Below are positions 1 through 10,391 of a DNA stretch of 45,841 nucleotides, piece by piece. Below the pieces are notes generated by a model that was not told where the DNA came from, ran no database searches, and worked only from the letters and a program-made list of their open reading frames with translations. Source of the DNA: Phytoplasma sp. GTDB lineage: Bacteria > Bacillota_I > Bacilli_A > Acholeplasmatales > Acholeplasmataceae. Made by a program: the position numbers and the translations under genes. The DNA lies in assembly GCA_012519065.1 (NCBI GenBank), contig JAAYQV010000018.1:1-45841 (forward strand). Direction: 5' to 3'. Numbering within the stretch: the first letter of the stretch is position 1; each line of letters begins with the position of its first letter.

Positions 1-1164
1 TATGGATATATTCATATAGACTATGCGTTTATTGAACAATTAATTGATACCCCAGTCTTTCAAAGACTTAGAAGAATTAGACAACTAAGTGGTGTTCATA
101 TGGTTTTTCATGGAGCAGAGCACTCACGATTCATTCACAGTTTAGGTGTTTATGAACTAGCTCGTCGCTTTTTAGAAATAAAAGAAATACAGGCTGAATT
201 AGAGCAAAGAGAACAACTCCTTTTTTTAACAGCTGCTTTATTACACGATATCGGACATGGTGCTTATTCACACGCCTTTGAGGATGTCTTTTTAGTCAAT
301 CACGAAAAAATAGGCGCTGAAATCATTCGTAATAATAAAGAAATTTCTCATATTCTAGATCAAATAGATGAAGATTTTAAAAATGATGTTGCCTCAATCA
401 TTGATAAAAAGCATAAATATCCTATCATAGAACAACTCATATCAAGCCAATTAGACATTGATAGATTAGACTACTTAGAGCGCGATGCATACTTTACAGG
501 AGCGGTTTACGGGCATATAGATTTAGAAAGACTCATGCGCGTTATCACCATTAAAAACAAACAAGTGGTATTTAAAGAATCAGGCATACACGCTATAGAA
601 AACTATTTAATTAGTAGATATCATATGTACTGGCAAGTATACTACCACCCAAAAGCAAGAGCTTATGAAGTTATTTTAGGCAAAATCTATTTAAGAATAC
701 ATGAACTTTTAGAAGAAAACTATGATTTTGGGTATGATGTTACTGCATTAAAAAGAATCATGCAAAACAAAGAGGATTTAGATGCATATTATCAAATCGA
801 TGATTACTATATGAACGGATTAATTGCATACTTAACCAAGTGTGATGATCTTATTTTAAGTACCTTAGCCAAAGATTTTTTTAACAGATCTATCTGGTCA
901 TATTTAGATGACACAAAAGAAAATGAAAACCTAATTAAACAAATTAAAAAAGATTATGGCAATCAAGCAAAGTATTATACACACACTTCTACTGTAGAAC
1001 AAAGTGCCTATAGAGAGTCAGATAAAAACTTAGGAGATCAAATATACATCTTCTTAAAAACAGGCGAAATTAAACCCTTAAGCGCACATTCATCCATCAT
1101 TCATAGCTTAATTACAACCAGCATTAAAGAAGACCCTAAGTTTTTTTACAAGGAGAAAAAATGA
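1..1164 (+). CDS. HD superfamily phosphohydrolase (YwfO/YdhJ-like), 5' end outside window
   Basis: Frame is open from base 1 (YGYIHIDYAFIEQLIDTPVFQRLRRIRQLSGVHMVFHGAEHSRFIHSLGVYELARRF...), so ORF-track start at 100 is internal. Contains HSRFxHSLGV and LLHDIGHGAYSHAFE, typical of HD hydrolases. Stop TGA overlaps next ATG. Confidence 0.9.
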   Translation, partial: YGYIHIDYAFIEQLIDTPVFQRLRRIRQLSGVHMVFHGAEHSRFIHSLGVYELARRFLEIKEIQAELEQREQLLFLTAALLHDIGHGAYSHAFEDVFLVNHEKIGAEIIRNNKEISHILDQIDEDFKNDVASIIDKKHKYPIIEQLISSQLDIDRLDYLERDAYFTGAVYGHIDLERLMRVITIKNKQVVFKESGIHAIENYLISRYHMYWQVYYHPKARAYEVILGKIYLRIHELLEENYDFGYDVTALKRIMQNKEDLDAYYQIDDYYMNGLIAYLTKCDDLILSTLAKDFFNRSIWSYLDDTKENENLIKQIKKDYGNQAKYYTHTSTVEQSAYRESDKNLGDQIYIFLKTGEIKPLSAHSSIIHSLITTSIKEDPKFFYKEKK

Positions 1165-1694
1165 ACCAAATTATTGTTGTAGAAGGATATCATGATCAAA
1201 TAAAAATCAATCAAATATATCCTCAGGCACAAGTGATGATTACCAATGGAAGTGATCTACCTAAAGAAACCATGATGCAGTTAAAAAAACTAAGCGAAAC
1301 TCATCAAATGGTCTTATTTTTAGATCCAGATCATGCAGGAGAAAGATTAAGAAGGATTTTAAGTCAAGAACTTAAAAACGTGACTCATGCTTTTTTAGAA
1401 GTCAATCAGGCAATAAGCAAAAATCGTAAAAAAATAGGCATCGAACACGCAAAAAAAGAAGATATTATTAAGGCATTAAACCAAATGATTCAACCAAGAG
1501 AAAACCAATCAGATGTGACCATTAGTTTTTTATATGATCATAAATTATTAGGACACCCTCAAAGCCAAGTAAGAAGAGATCAAGTTTCACAACACTTTAA
1601 TCTAGGAAAAACTAACGGGAAAACATTTTATAAAAGACTTTTATGGGCAAATATTACCCAAAAAGAAGTAAAAGAGGTATTAGAAAATGCATAA
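1161..1694 (+). CDS. rnmV: Ribonuclease M5 (Toprim domain)
   Basis: IIVVEGYHDQIKI...NGSDLP...LFLDPDHAGERLRR Toprim motifs; directly upstream of rsmA as in Firmicutes. Confidence 0.92.
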   Translation: MNQIIVVEGYHDQIKINQIYPQAQVMITNGSDLPKETMMQLKKLSETHQMVLFLDPDHAGERLRRILSQELKNVTHAFLEVNQAISKNRKKIGIEHAKKEDIIKALNQMIQPRENQSDVTISFLYDHKLLGHPQSQVRRDQVSQHFNLGKTNGKTFYKRLLWANITQKEVKEVLENA

Positions 1695-2469
1695 AGCAAA
1701 AAAACAATATGGACAAAATTTTTTAACTGATAAAAACCTACTTAAAAAAATTGTTTCTGAAGCTAATTTAGAAAACAAAAACGTCATAGAAGTAGGACCA
1801 GGAAAAGGAGCGTTAACGCAATTCATTTTGCCTATAGCTAAAAAGTTTGTCGCATATGAAATAGACAAAAGCCTAAAAGAATACCTAGATCCACTCATAG
1901 AAAAAGGACTTACGATAAAATATGGTGATTTTCTAAACTCTGATTTAAATGAAGATATTAAAACCTTTTTTAACAATGAAGAAGTTGAGTTTATCGGAAA
2001 TCTACCCTATTACATTACCTCACCTATCTTATTTAAAGTTTTAGAAACAACAAACATTCGCTCAGCAACCATGATGGTTCAAAAAGAGGTTGGTGATAGA
2101 ATGGTTTCTGCCCCTAACCAAAAAACATACAATGCCTTATCAGTTTTAGTTCAATACTTCACAAACGTAAGAAGAGTCATGGTTGTTAAGAAAAATATGT
2201 TCATTCCCCAACCTAAAGTAGATAGCGTCATTATCCAAATCATTAAAAAACCAACAGACGAACATGTTACAGAAAAGTTTGTGCCATTTGTTAAAGCAGC
2301 TTTTAATCAAAAAAGAAAAACATTAGTCAATAACCTAAGTCAGACCTTTAATATAGAGAAAGCAGAGATCCATCATTTCTTAAAAGAAAATCAAATAGAT
2401 GTAAATATTAGAGCAGAGCAAATTTCTGTTGAAAAGTTCATAGAATTATCCAAAAAATGGCCATTTTAA
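1687..2469 (+). CDS. rsmA: 16S rRNA dimethyladenosine transferase (KsgA/RsmA)
   Basis: KKQYGQNFLTDKNLLKKIV, VIEVGPGKGALT, FIGNLPYYITSPI motifs. Confidence 0.96.
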   Translation: MHKAKKQYGQNFLTDKNLLKKIVSEANLENKNVIEVGPGKGALTQFILPIAKKFVAYEIDKSLKEYLDPLIEKGLTIKYGDFLNSDLNEDIKTFFNNEEVEFIGNLPYYITSPILFKVLETTNIRSATMMVQKEVGDRMVSAPNQKTYNALSVLVQYFTNVRRVMVVKKNMFIPQPKVDSVIIQIIKKPTDEHVTEKFVPFVKAAFNQKRKTLVNNLSQTFNIEKAEIHHFLKENQIDVNIRAEQISVEKFIELSKKWPF

Positions 2470-2519
2470 CACAAATTGGCACCATTAAGTGATGAAAACG
2501 CTTTATTTTTAAAAAAATA

Positions 2520-2528
2520 TGATATAAT
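2520..2528 (+). promoter_or_regulatory. Extended -10 promoter element (TGATATAAT) upstream of spoVG
   Basis: TGnTATAAT match 32 nt upstream of the spoVG ATG; no good -35. Confidence 0.65.
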
Positions 2529-2559
2529 TTAAGTATAAAGATGAAGATGGAGGCATGAA

Positions 2560-2832
2560 ATGGTAGTTACAGAAGTTAAAGTAAGATTGATTGAAAGCGA
2601 AAGTAGATTACGCGGTATTGCAACAATCACTTTTGATGAAAGTTTCGTTGTGCATGATATCCGCATTATCGAAGGGGAAAATGGAATTTTTGTTGCAATG
2701 CCAAGCAAAAAAATGCCAAATGGTGGCTTTAGAGATGTAGCCCACCCGATTAATGCAGAGATGAGAAAACACATCGAAGATGCAGCAATTGAAGCTTACA
2801 ATTTAGAATTACAAGCAAACCCAGTAGAATAA
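2560..2832 (+). CDS. spoVG: SpoVG family regulator
   Basis: VTEVKVRLIESESRLRGIATITFDESFVVHDIRIIEGENGIFVAMPSKKMPNGGFRDVAHPI is a canonical SpoVG sequence; RBS GATGGAGG 6 nt upstream. Confidence 0.95.
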   Translation: MVVTEVKVRLIESESRLRGIATITFDESFVVHDIRIIEGENGIFVAMPSKKMPNGGFRDVAHPINAEMRKHIEDAAIEAYNLELQANPVE

Positions 2833-2843
2833 TAAGATGAACG

Positions 2844-2874
2844 AAAACTCAATTTTATATAAATTGAGTTTTTT
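2844..2874 (+). terminator. Rho-independent terminator after spoVG
   Basis: AAAACTCAATTT-TATAT-AAATTGAGTTTT perfect 12-bp stem followed by T run. Confidence 0.85.
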
Positions 2875-2914
2875 CATTTTATAAAGAATATAGCCTTTAA
2901 AATATTTTTTAAAA

Positions 2915-2923
2915 TGATATAAT
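2915..2923 (+). promoter_or_regulatory. Extended -10 promoter element (TGATATAAT) upstream of prs
   Basis: TGnTATAAT match about 40 nt upstream of the likely prs start. Confidence 0.6.
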
Positions 2924-2963
2924 AAGTTAGAAAAGAATAATATACGTGTGGAAGGTGACCAAA

Positions 2964-3938
2964 GTGCTAATTAATGGAAAAAGTATCAAACTATTTACGC
3001 TAAGTGCCAACAAAGAATTGGCTGAAGAAATCTCAGAACATACAAAAATTCCTTTAAGCGTAGTAGAAGTAGTTAAGTTTGCAGATGGAGAAATGACAAT
3101 CAACATTGAGGAAAGTGTACGTGGGCAACATGTCTTTATCGTCCAACCAACCAGTGCACCAGCAAACGATCATTTAATGGAAGTTCTTATTTTAGCAGAT
3201 GCCCTTAAAAGAGCATCCGCAGCAAGTATTGCAGTAATTATGCCATATTTCGGATATTCAAGACAAGATAGAAAATCAAGATCAAGACAACCTATAACAG
3301 CTAAACTTGTAGCAAACCTTCTACAAGTATCAGGTGTCAATAGGGTAGCAAGCATGGATTTACATGCAGCGCAAATTCAAGGTTTTTTTGATATCCCGAT
3401 AGACAATTTCCCAGCAGGATCCTTACTAGCAAACTATTTTAAACGTAAAAACTTAGAAGATATCGTCATTGTTTCTCCTGATCATGGTGGAGTGAGTAGA
3501 GCTAGAAGATTTGCAGAAAAAATGGGCGCTCCTTTAGCAATTATTGACAAAAGAAGACCAGAACCAAATCAAGCACAAGTTATGAACATCATCGGAGATA
3601 TCAAAGACAAAACATGTATCATGGTAGATGACATCATTGATACAGCAGGAACCTTAACAGCAGGGGCAGAAGCTTTAAAAGAAGCGGGAGCTAAAGAAGT
3701 TTATGCAACTGCAACACACGCTGTTTTCTCAAAAGATGCAACCACAAGAATTCAAGAATCATGCTTAAAAGAAGTTGTTGTAACAAACACCATTAAACTT
3801 CCAGCATCTAAAAAAGTAGGAAAAATAACACAAGTATCTGTCGGACCGTTATTAGGTGAAGCAATACTACACATTATCCATGACCAATCAATTAGCGATA
3901 TATTCAACGAAGCAGAAGGATTATTAAAAGTACTATGA
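2964..3938 (+). CDS. prs: Ribose-phosphate pyrophosphokinase
   Basis: KLFTLSANKELAEEI, ADGEMTINIEESVRGQHVFIVQPT, DLHAAQIQGFF, MVDDIIDTAGT. ORF track starts at GTG 2946, but AAGGTGA (2952-2958) positions GTG 2964 as the likely start. Confidence 0.95.
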   Translation: MLINGKSIKLFTLSANKELAEEISEHTKIPLSVVEVVKFADGEMTINIEESVRGQHVFIVQPTSAPANDHLMEVLILADALKRASAASIAVIMPYFGYSRQDRKSRSRQPITAKLVANLLQVSGVNRVASMDLHAAQIQGFFDIPIDNFPAGSLLANYFKRKNLEDIVIVSPDHGGVSRARRFAEKMGAPLAIIDKRRPEPNQAQVMNIIGDIKDKTCIMVDDIIDTAGTLTAGAEALKEAGAKEVYATATHAVFSKDATTRIQESCLKEVVVTNTIKLPASKKVGKITQVSVGPLLGEAILHIIHDQSISDIFNEAEGLLKVL

Positions 3939-4504
3939 AACTTATCATTGGTTTAGGTAATCCTGGAGAGAAATACGATAAAACTAGACACAATCTAGGT
4001 TTTATGGCAGTTGATCGTTTTTTAGAAAAACACCCATCAGAATTAAAATTTGAACCTAAATTTGATGCAGCAATCTCTATTATTAGAATCAACAACCAAA
4101 AAGCAATCATTGCTAAACCACAAACCTACATGAATTTATCCGGACAAGCAGTTAGAAAAATAGTAGATTATTATAAAATAGCCTTAGAAGATATCTTAGT
4201 CATTGTCGATGATATCGCCTTACCAACAGGAAAAATACGTCTGAGAGAAAAGGGTAGTCACGGCGGCCAAAATGGTTTAAAAAACATTATCAGTCACCTG
4301 GGAACAAACGACTTTAAACGTATTAGAATTGGTATAGATGTAGATAAAAAAATGCCACTAGATCAATATGTTCTAAGTAAAATTAGTAAAAGCGAAATGA
4401 GTCTTTATGATCCAAAGTTAGATGATGTATCATCTGCAATCCAAATGTTTATAGAAGATATCCCATATAAGGATATTATGACTAAATACAATACCCAAGA
4501 ATAA
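3935..4504 (+). CDS. pth: Peptidyl-tRNA hydrolase
   Basis: MKLIIGLGNPGEKYDKTRHNLGFMAVD, PQTYMNLSGQAV, GSHGGQNGLKNI; ATGA overlap with prs. Confidence 0.96.
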   Translation: MKLIIGLGNPGEKYDKTRHNLGFMAVDRFLEKHPSELKFEPKFDAAISIIRINNQKAIIAKPQTYMNLSGQAVRKIVDYYKIALEDILVIVDDIALPTGKIRLREKGSHGGQNGLKNIISHLGTNDFKRIRIGIDVDKKMPLDQYVLSKISKSEMSLYDPKLDDVSSAIQMFIEDIPYKDIMTKYNTQE

Positions 4505-4516
4505 TCTTGGGTTTTT
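4493..4516 (+). terminator. Terminator-like hairpin overlapping pth stop codon
   Basis: ACCCAAGA-ATAA-TCTTGGGT followed by TTTT; perfect 8-bp stem with the pth TAA in the loop. Confidence 0.75.
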
Positions 4517-4533
4517 ATCTCATAGGTGATCGT

Positions 4534-7500
4534 ATGATTGAAAAGTTGTTTTCTCAAAAACTAAATCAAATTATAAAACAAAAAAAGGGAGCATTCAAAA
4601 AAGTTAATGATCCTTTTTTACAGTATGTTATTGCCTATGATTTTAAGCACCAAAAAGAAAATATCATTGTTGTGACCTCTAACTTATATGAGGCACAAAA
4701 ATATTATGATCAATTATCAGAAGTCATTCATGCAGATGACCTTCTTTTCTATCCTGTTGATCAAATGCTAACCTCCATTATGGCACTAGGTAGTCCTGAA
4801 TTTAAAAATGAAAGATTATTTACATTAAGACAACTTTTAAATGAAGATAAAAAATATGTCATAGTCACAACCCATCAAGGATTAGGACAACTTCAATTAA
4901 GCCCTAAAGACTACATTCACTCTGTCTATACAATTCATAAAAACCAAGAATACGATCTAGAAGATATCGCAAAAACTTTGGTTTATAACGGATATGTTAG
5001 AAACTATATTGTAGAAAGACCAGGGGAATTTAGTGTAAGAGGAAATATCATTGATATTTTTACGCATGATTATCCACATCCATATCGACTTGATTTTTTT
5101 GGTGATGAATTAGAATCCATCAAAGTATTTGATGTTGAAACACAAGTTTCTTTTGAATATAAAGAAAAACTAAATATCTCACCATTAAACGAACTGTTTT
5201 ATACCAACGAACAAAAAAAAGAAGCACTTAAGCGCATCAATGATTTTTTCAATCAAAAAGAATTATCAGAAAAAGAAACTCAAAAACTATCATCAGATAT
5301 CTTAAACTTAGAAGAAAGAACCAAACTAGAAAAATTATCCATTTACACTTCTTTTTTCACAGATAAAAACTATACCATTTTAGACTTTGTTAAAAATCCT
5401 AAAATATATATGATTGATCAACATAAAATGCTCATTAACGAACAAACCAATCAATTAGATATGAATAGTTATAATGAAACTATGGGTGGTGAAATCTTTT
5501 CTGAGATTCCATATCGACTTACACTTTCTAAACTAGAGATTAAAGAAAGCCTAAACTTTTTTATCACCAATGAAACACCTGATCAAAAAAGTCTAGAAAT
5601 CATTGATATAGAGCCATTACACGGTAATATGAAGTTGCTTGTTGAAATGTTAAAACAGTATCAAAATTACACGGTCATCATCTCAACACAAAAAAATCAT
5701 TTTACAACCTTAGTCCAAGAAACACTCAACCTAGAAAACATGCCATATCACTTAACAAAAATAGTAAAAAATGAAATTAACCTCATTCATGAAAACCTAT
5801 TAGGTTCTTTCATTGATTTAGAAACAAGAACCATTTTATTAAACGAAACAGAAATCTTTAACACAAAATTTAAAACTAGAATCCAATATCGAAGCGTTAT
5901 TAATCAAGCTGTTAAAATTAGAACAGTAGATGAGTTAAAACCAGGAGACTATGTTGTTCATTATGATTACGGTATTGCTCAGTATACAGGATTAAAAACA
6001 ATGGATTTAAGTGGAATTAAAAGAGACTACCTTTATTTAGTCTATGCCAACAATGAATCCTTATACGTGCCCGTTGATCAAATAGACTTAGTCTTAAAAT
6101 ATCGCAGTCATGAAGATGCACCACCTAAATTATCTAAGTTAGGCGGGAAACAATGGGGCAACACCAAAGCAAGTGTTAAAAAGAAAATCAAAGATTTAAG
6201 TGATAGATTATTAAAACTATATGCAGAAAGAAATGCCACAGAAGGACATGCCTTTCTTCCAGATAACGATATGATGCTTGCTTTTGAAAATGACTTTTCA
6301 TATCAAACAACCAAAGATCAACAAGAAGCTATTATAAGCGTTAAAAAAGACATGGAAAACAAACGACCAATGGATAGACTTATCGCGGGAGATGTTGGTT
6401 TTGGAAAAACCGAAGTCGCTCTAAGAGCCTCTTTTAAAGCAGTTTTAGAAGGAAAGCAAGTAGCTTACTTAGTCCCAACAACTATTTTAGCTAGACAACA
6501 TTATTACACCTATAAAGAGCGCTTTGAAAAATATGGGGCAACCGTTGCATTATTAAATCGCTTTGTTCCTGCAAAAGAACAAAAAGAAATCATTCAAAAG
6601 CTTAAAGCAGGAACTATTGATGTCATCATTGGTACACATAGAATCTTATCAGAAGACATCTCTTTTAAAGACCTTGGACTATTCATTATTGATGAGGAAC
6701 AACGATTTGGGGTTGAACATAAAGAAAAAATCAAAGAAATGAAAGTAAATGTAGACACATTAACCTTAAGCGCCACCCCAATTCCAAGAACCATTCAAAT
6801 GTCAATGTATGGATTAAAAGATTTATCTATGATAGAAACACCGCCATTAAATAGATATCCAGTGCAAACCTATGTTGTTGAAAGACAAATAGGATTAATT
6901 AAAGAAGCAATAGACCGAGAGCTCGCTAGAGGCGGACAAGTCTTTTATTTATACAACAAAACCAGCGATATTGAAAAAATGGTTTTAAAACTAAAAGAAA
7001 TTGTTCCAAATGCTAGAATCACTTATGCTCACGGTAAAATGAATAAAGATAAACTAGAAGATGTTTTAACAGATTTTATCGACCATCATTTTGATGTTTT
7101 AGTAGCAACAACCATCATTGAAACAGGAGTAGACATTCCAAACACAAATACCTTAATCATTCATGATGCCGATAATCTTGGATTATCACAACTATATCAA
7201 ATCAGAGGTCGCGTAGGACGAAGTGATAAAATTGCGTATGCATATTTAATGTATGATCCAAAGAAAAATATCAACGATGAGGCAAGAAAACGACTATCTG
7301 TCATTGAAGACTTTACCGATTTAGGCAGTGGATTTAAAATAGCCTTAAGAGATTTAGCCATCAGAGGGGCTGGAGATATTTTAGGACAAGAACAATCAGG
7401 CTTCATCGATTCTGTTGGAATGGATCTTTATATGAAGTTACTAGAAGAAGTTATGGAAAACAAAGAAGAAGAACCACGCATCACAGAAAGTATTGATGAA

Positions 7501-7947
7501 ATCTACTCAGAAAGACACATTCCAAAAGACTATATTCAAGAAGATGCGGTTAGAATAGAAATTCATAAACGCATCGGAGAATTAAACAGTCTTGAAAATG
7601 TAAAAAAACTTAGAAACGAACTAGAAGATCGATTTGGAAAACTAACGCCACAACTTGTTTTATATATGTATGAAAAACTATTTAAAAAACAATCTTACCA
7701 ATTAGGCGTAGAAAAAACAGTTTTAAGTTCACACGACGTTAACCTCATCATCTCTATTGAAAAGTCTCAAAAAATTAATGGAGAAAAATTGTTTGAAGTA
7801 TCCAGTGAATCTAAAATCCCAATTAAATTAGGGTACATTAAAGGACGTGTTCATATAACGATTGTTACCAAAAATCAAGAAGAACATTGGTTATATATTG
7901 CTGCATCTATCATTGAACAATACTTTAACAAAATAAGTAAGGAGTGA
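4534..7947 (+). CDS. mfd: Transcription-repair coupling factor
   Basis: UvrB-like N-terminus, CarD-like domain (KPGDYVVHYDYGIAQYTGL), helicase motifs GDVGFGKTEVALRA, DEEQRFGV, LSATPIPRT, GRVGRSD. ORF starts at TTG 4507; ATG 4534 after AGGTGAT is the likelier start. Confidence 0.95.
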   Translation: MIEKLFSQKLNQIIKQKKGAFKKVNDPFLQYVIAYDFKHQKENIIVVTSNLYEAQKYYDQLSEVIHADDLLFYPVDQMLTSIMALGSPEFKNERLFTLRQLLNEDKKYVIVTTHQGLGQLQLSPKDYIHSVYTIHKNQEYDLEDIAKTLVYNGYVRNYIVERPGEFSVRGNIIDIFTHDYPHPYRLDFFGDELESIKVFDVETQVSFEYKEKLNISPLNELFYTNEQKKEALKRINDFFNQKELSEKETQKLSSDILNLEERTKLEKLSIYTSFFTDKNYTILDFVKNPKIYMIDQHKMLINEQTNQLDMNSYNETMGGEIFSEIPYRLTLSKLEIKESLNFFITNETPDQKSLEIIDIEPLHGNMKLLVEMLKQYQNYTVIISTQKNHFTTLVQETLNLENMPYHLTKIVKNEINLIHENLLGSFIDLETRTILLNETEIFNTKFKTRIQYRSVINQAVKIRTVDELKPGDYVVHYDYGIAQYTGLKTMDLSGIKRDYLYLVYANNESLYVPVDQIDLVLKYRSHEDAPPKLSKLGGKQWGNTKASVKKKIKDLSDRLLKLYAERNATEGHAFLPDNDMMLAFENDFSYQTTKDQQEAIISVKKDMENKRPMDRLIAGDVGFGKTEVALRASFKAVLEGKQVAYLVPTTILARQHYYTYKERFEKYGATVALLNRFVPAKEQKEIIQKLKAGTIDVIIGTHRILSEDISFKDLGLFIIDEEQRFGVEHKEKIKEMKVNVDTLTLSATPIPRTIQMSMYGLKDLSMIETPPLNRYPVQTYVVERQIGLIKEAIDRELARGGQVFYLYNKTSDIEKMVLKLKEIVPNARITYAHGKMNKDKLEDVLTDFIDHHFDVLVATTIIETGVDIPNTNTLIIHDADNLGLSQLYQIRGRVGRSDKIAYAYLMYDPKKNINDEARKRLSVIEDFTDLGSGFKIALRDLAIRGAGDILGQEQSGFIDSVGMDLYMKLLEEVMENKEEEPRITESIDEIYSERHIPKDYIQEDAVRIEIHKRIGELNSLENVKKLRNELEDRFGKLTPQLVLYMYEKLFKKQSYQLGVEKTVLSSHDVNLIISIEKSQKINGEKLFEVSSESKIPIKLGYIKGRVHITIVTKNQEEHWLYIAASIIEQYFNKISKE

Positions 7948-7952
7948 TTTCA

Positions 7953-9134
7953 ATGTCTGCTATAGATATTTTATTCATCGGAAAAAACGCTGCAGAAGCA
8001 AAGAAAAAAAATCCACAGGTTATTAACGCTACCCTAGGGACTTTTTATGATGAAGATAAAAAAATGATCATTCCTTTTGTAAAAGATAAATTGATGCAAA
8101 TCCAAGTAGACAACATTTTTCCTTATGGAACAACAAGTGGTGGAGATATTTTTAAACAAAACGTTTTAAGCTGGGTATTTGATCAAACCAAAGAAGAAAT
8201 AGAGTCTTACTTTAAAACAGATGTTATCGCAACACCAGGCGGTTCTGGAGCAATAAGCATTGCGTTTAACACCTACACAAATCCTTTAGATTCTGTCTTA
8301 ATTTCAGATATTAAATGGCGTTATGATTTTTTCACAAAGGCTGCAAAAATAAACATAGAAGATTTTATTTTATTTGAAAACAACACATTTAACTTAAATT
8401 CATTCCACCAAAAACTTCAAAAACTAACAGAACAACAAAAAAAAGTTTTAGTCGTGATTAATGACCCTTGTCACAATCCAACAGGATATCAATTAAATCA
8501 AAATGAATGGGCAGAAATCATAAATATAATGAATCAATATCACCAAAACGATATCACTTTATTACTAGATATTGCTTATTTTGATTACGATCCTGAAGGG
8601 TTAGAAAAATCTAGGGAAAAATTTTTACAGTTAAAAAAAGTTCTTCCACATATCACACCATTAATTGCTTTTTCAGCCTCTAAATCTTTTTCAATGTATG
8701 GACTAAGATTAGGAGCTTTAATCGGGTTATTTCAAACAGAGCAACAAGCAGATTATTTTAGAAAACATGCTTATGAAGATGCTTTAGGAAAATGGTCAAC
8801 AGCACCATCTGTAGGAATTGAGTTATTTAACGAAATTAGTAAAGAAAAAGAAACCTATAAAACAGTCCTTAGTAAAATAACCAATCAACTTACCCAAAGA
8901 GGCAATCTTTTCATAGAAGAAGCTAGGAAGCAAAATTTAAATCATTATCCTTTTAAAGGTGGTTTCTTTGTTTTAATACCCGTAGATGACCCACTAAAAT
9001 GCTATGAAAAGTTAGTGAAAGAAGAAGCACTTCATGTAGTGCCCATGAAAGAAGGCTTAAGAGTTGCTTTATGTAGTGTAACAAAAGATGAAATCAAACA
9101 AATTGTCTATAAGATAAAAAAGACCCTTTCTTAA
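7953..9134 (+). CDS. PLP-dependent class I/II aminotransferase (aspartate/aromatic type)
   Basis: NATLGTFYDEDKK, ATPGGSGAIS, NDPCHNPTGYQL, DIAYFDY, SASKSFSMYGLRLGAL (Schiff-base Lys region). ATG 7953 preceded by AAGGAG. Confidence 0.88.
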   Translation: MSAIDILFIGKNAAEAKKKNPQVINATLGTFYDEDKKMIIPFVKDKLMQIQVDNIFPYGTTSGGDIFKQNVLSWVFDQTKEEIESYFKTDVIATPGGSGAISIAFNTYTNPLDSVLISDIKWRYDFFTKAAKINIEDFILFENNTFNLNSFHQKLQKLTEQQKKVLVVINDPCHNPTGYQLNQNEWAEIINIMNQYHQNDITLLLDIAYFDYDPEGLEKSREKFLQLKKVLPHITPLIAFSASKSFSMYGLRLGALIGLFQTEQQADYFRKHAYEDALGKWSTAPSVGIELFNEISKEKETYKTVLSKITNQLTQRGNLFIEEARKQNLNHYPFKGGFFVLIPVDDPLKCYEKLVKEEALHVVPMKEGLRVALCSVTKDEIKQIVYKIKKTLS

Positions 9135-9144
9135 AGGGTCTTTT
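9117..9144. terminator. Bidirectional terminator between convergent aminotransferase and hflX
   Basis: AAAAAGACCCTTT-CTT-AAAGGGTCTTTT; A and T tracts on both sides; aminotransferase TAA lies at the hairpin apex. Confidence 0.8.
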
Positions 9145-9146
9145 CT

Positions 9147-10391
9147 TTAGCCTAATAAATATTGAGTAAACTTATTTTTCTCATGCTCAGGTAATGAAAC
9201 TCTAACTAAAATACCATCTTCTTGATATTCAAGAGATAATACTTCATAATTTGTTTTTAAATAATCAATCAACCCAGCTTTATTAAAGGGGAGCTTTAAA
9301 TGGTATAACATAAAATCCTCATATAAAACACCATAAATATTATCAACAAGTTCGTCGATACCTTGCCCAGTTTTATTTGAAACCCAAAGATAATCCTCAA
9401 AAAGATGAGGAGGTGCAATTCTAAATTCACCCTTGGTTAAAACCATCATTCGTTCAATATGATCTGCCCCTAATTTTTGAATCACCTGTTTGGTTGTTTC
9501 TATGTGAAAGGGATCAGGATTTAGCCCATCAACCACATGAAGGATCAAATCAGCATTTAAAATATCACTTAAAGTAGATTCAAAAGAATTAATCAACTCA
9601 GGTGGTAATTTCGAAACAAATCCTACCGTATCAATGAGTAGAAAAGGCGGTTTATTAGCCATTTGCAACTTTTTAGTTTTAGTATCTAAAGTAGCAAACA
9701 ACATGTCTTTTTCTAAAACTTCCTCTGAATCATTGTTTAAATAACGAGATAAACTATTCATTAAAGAAGATTTGCCAGCATTGGTATATCCAACCAAGGC
9801 AACAATAGGGATCTTATTTTTTAATCTTAATTTACGAGAAGTCATTTTCTCTTGTTTTATTTTTTCTAACTCATGTTTAATTTTAGAAATATCAGAAATC
9901 AACTTTCTTCTATCTAACTCTAATTTGGTCTCACCAGGTCCTTTAGCATTATAACTGCCACCACCTTGTCTAGATAAAATTTTACCCATCCCAACAAGTC
10001 TTGGTAATAAATAAAGCTTTTGTGCTAAATCAACTTCTAAAACAGCCTCTTTTGATTGTGCTCTTTTTGCAAAAATGGATAAAATCAAAAAACTTCTATC
10101 AATAATCTGAACATCTAAAACCTCTTCTAAATTTTTAATTTGAGCGGGACTTAATGGGTCATCAAAAATAACCATTGTGGCTTCTAAAACCTCAATAGCC
10201 TTTTTTATTTCCAAAACTTTTCCACTACCAATATAATATTTAGGATAAACTTTTTTTGAAGTTTGAATCACTTTATCTACAGTTTTAATGTTTAAAGCCA
10301 AAGCCAGCTGCTCAAGTTCATCTAAAGATTTTTCTTGATTAACACCTAAAATATTTAAATCTAAACCAACTAATATGGCTCTATCTAACAT
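9147..10391 (-). CDS. hflX: GTPase HflX
   Basis: GQGGGSYNAKGPGETKLELDRR-type HflX signature and GYTNAGKSSLMN Walker A, DTVGFVSKLP; RBS AGGTGAT upstream of ATG on minus strand. Confidence 0.93.
   Translation of the reverse strand: MLDRAILVGLDLNILGVNQEKSLDELEQLALALNIKTVDKVIQTSKKVYPKYYIGSGKVLEIKKAIEVLEATMVIFDDPLSPAQIKNLEEVLDVQIIDRSFLILSIFAKRAQSKEAVLEVDLAQKLYLLPRLVGMGKILSRQGGGSYNAKGPGETKLELDRRKLISDISKIKHELEKIKQEKMTSRKLRLKNKIPIVALVGYTNAGKSSLMNSLSRYLNNDSEEVLEKDMLFATLDTKTKKLQMANKPPFLLIDTVGFVSKLPPELINSFESTLSDILNADLILHVVDGLNPDPFHIETTKQVIQKLGADHIERMMVLTKGEFRIAPPHLFEDYLWVSNKTGQGIDELVDNIYGVLYEDFMLYHLKLPFNKAGLIDYLKTNYEVLSLEYQEDGILVRVSLPEHEKNKFTQYLLG

Noticed and set aside
2555-2566. Tiny uORF ATG AAA TGG TAG overlapping the spoVG start
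   Set aside because: Only about 2 nt from the SD, too close for efficient initiation; ATG 2560 has optimal spacing.
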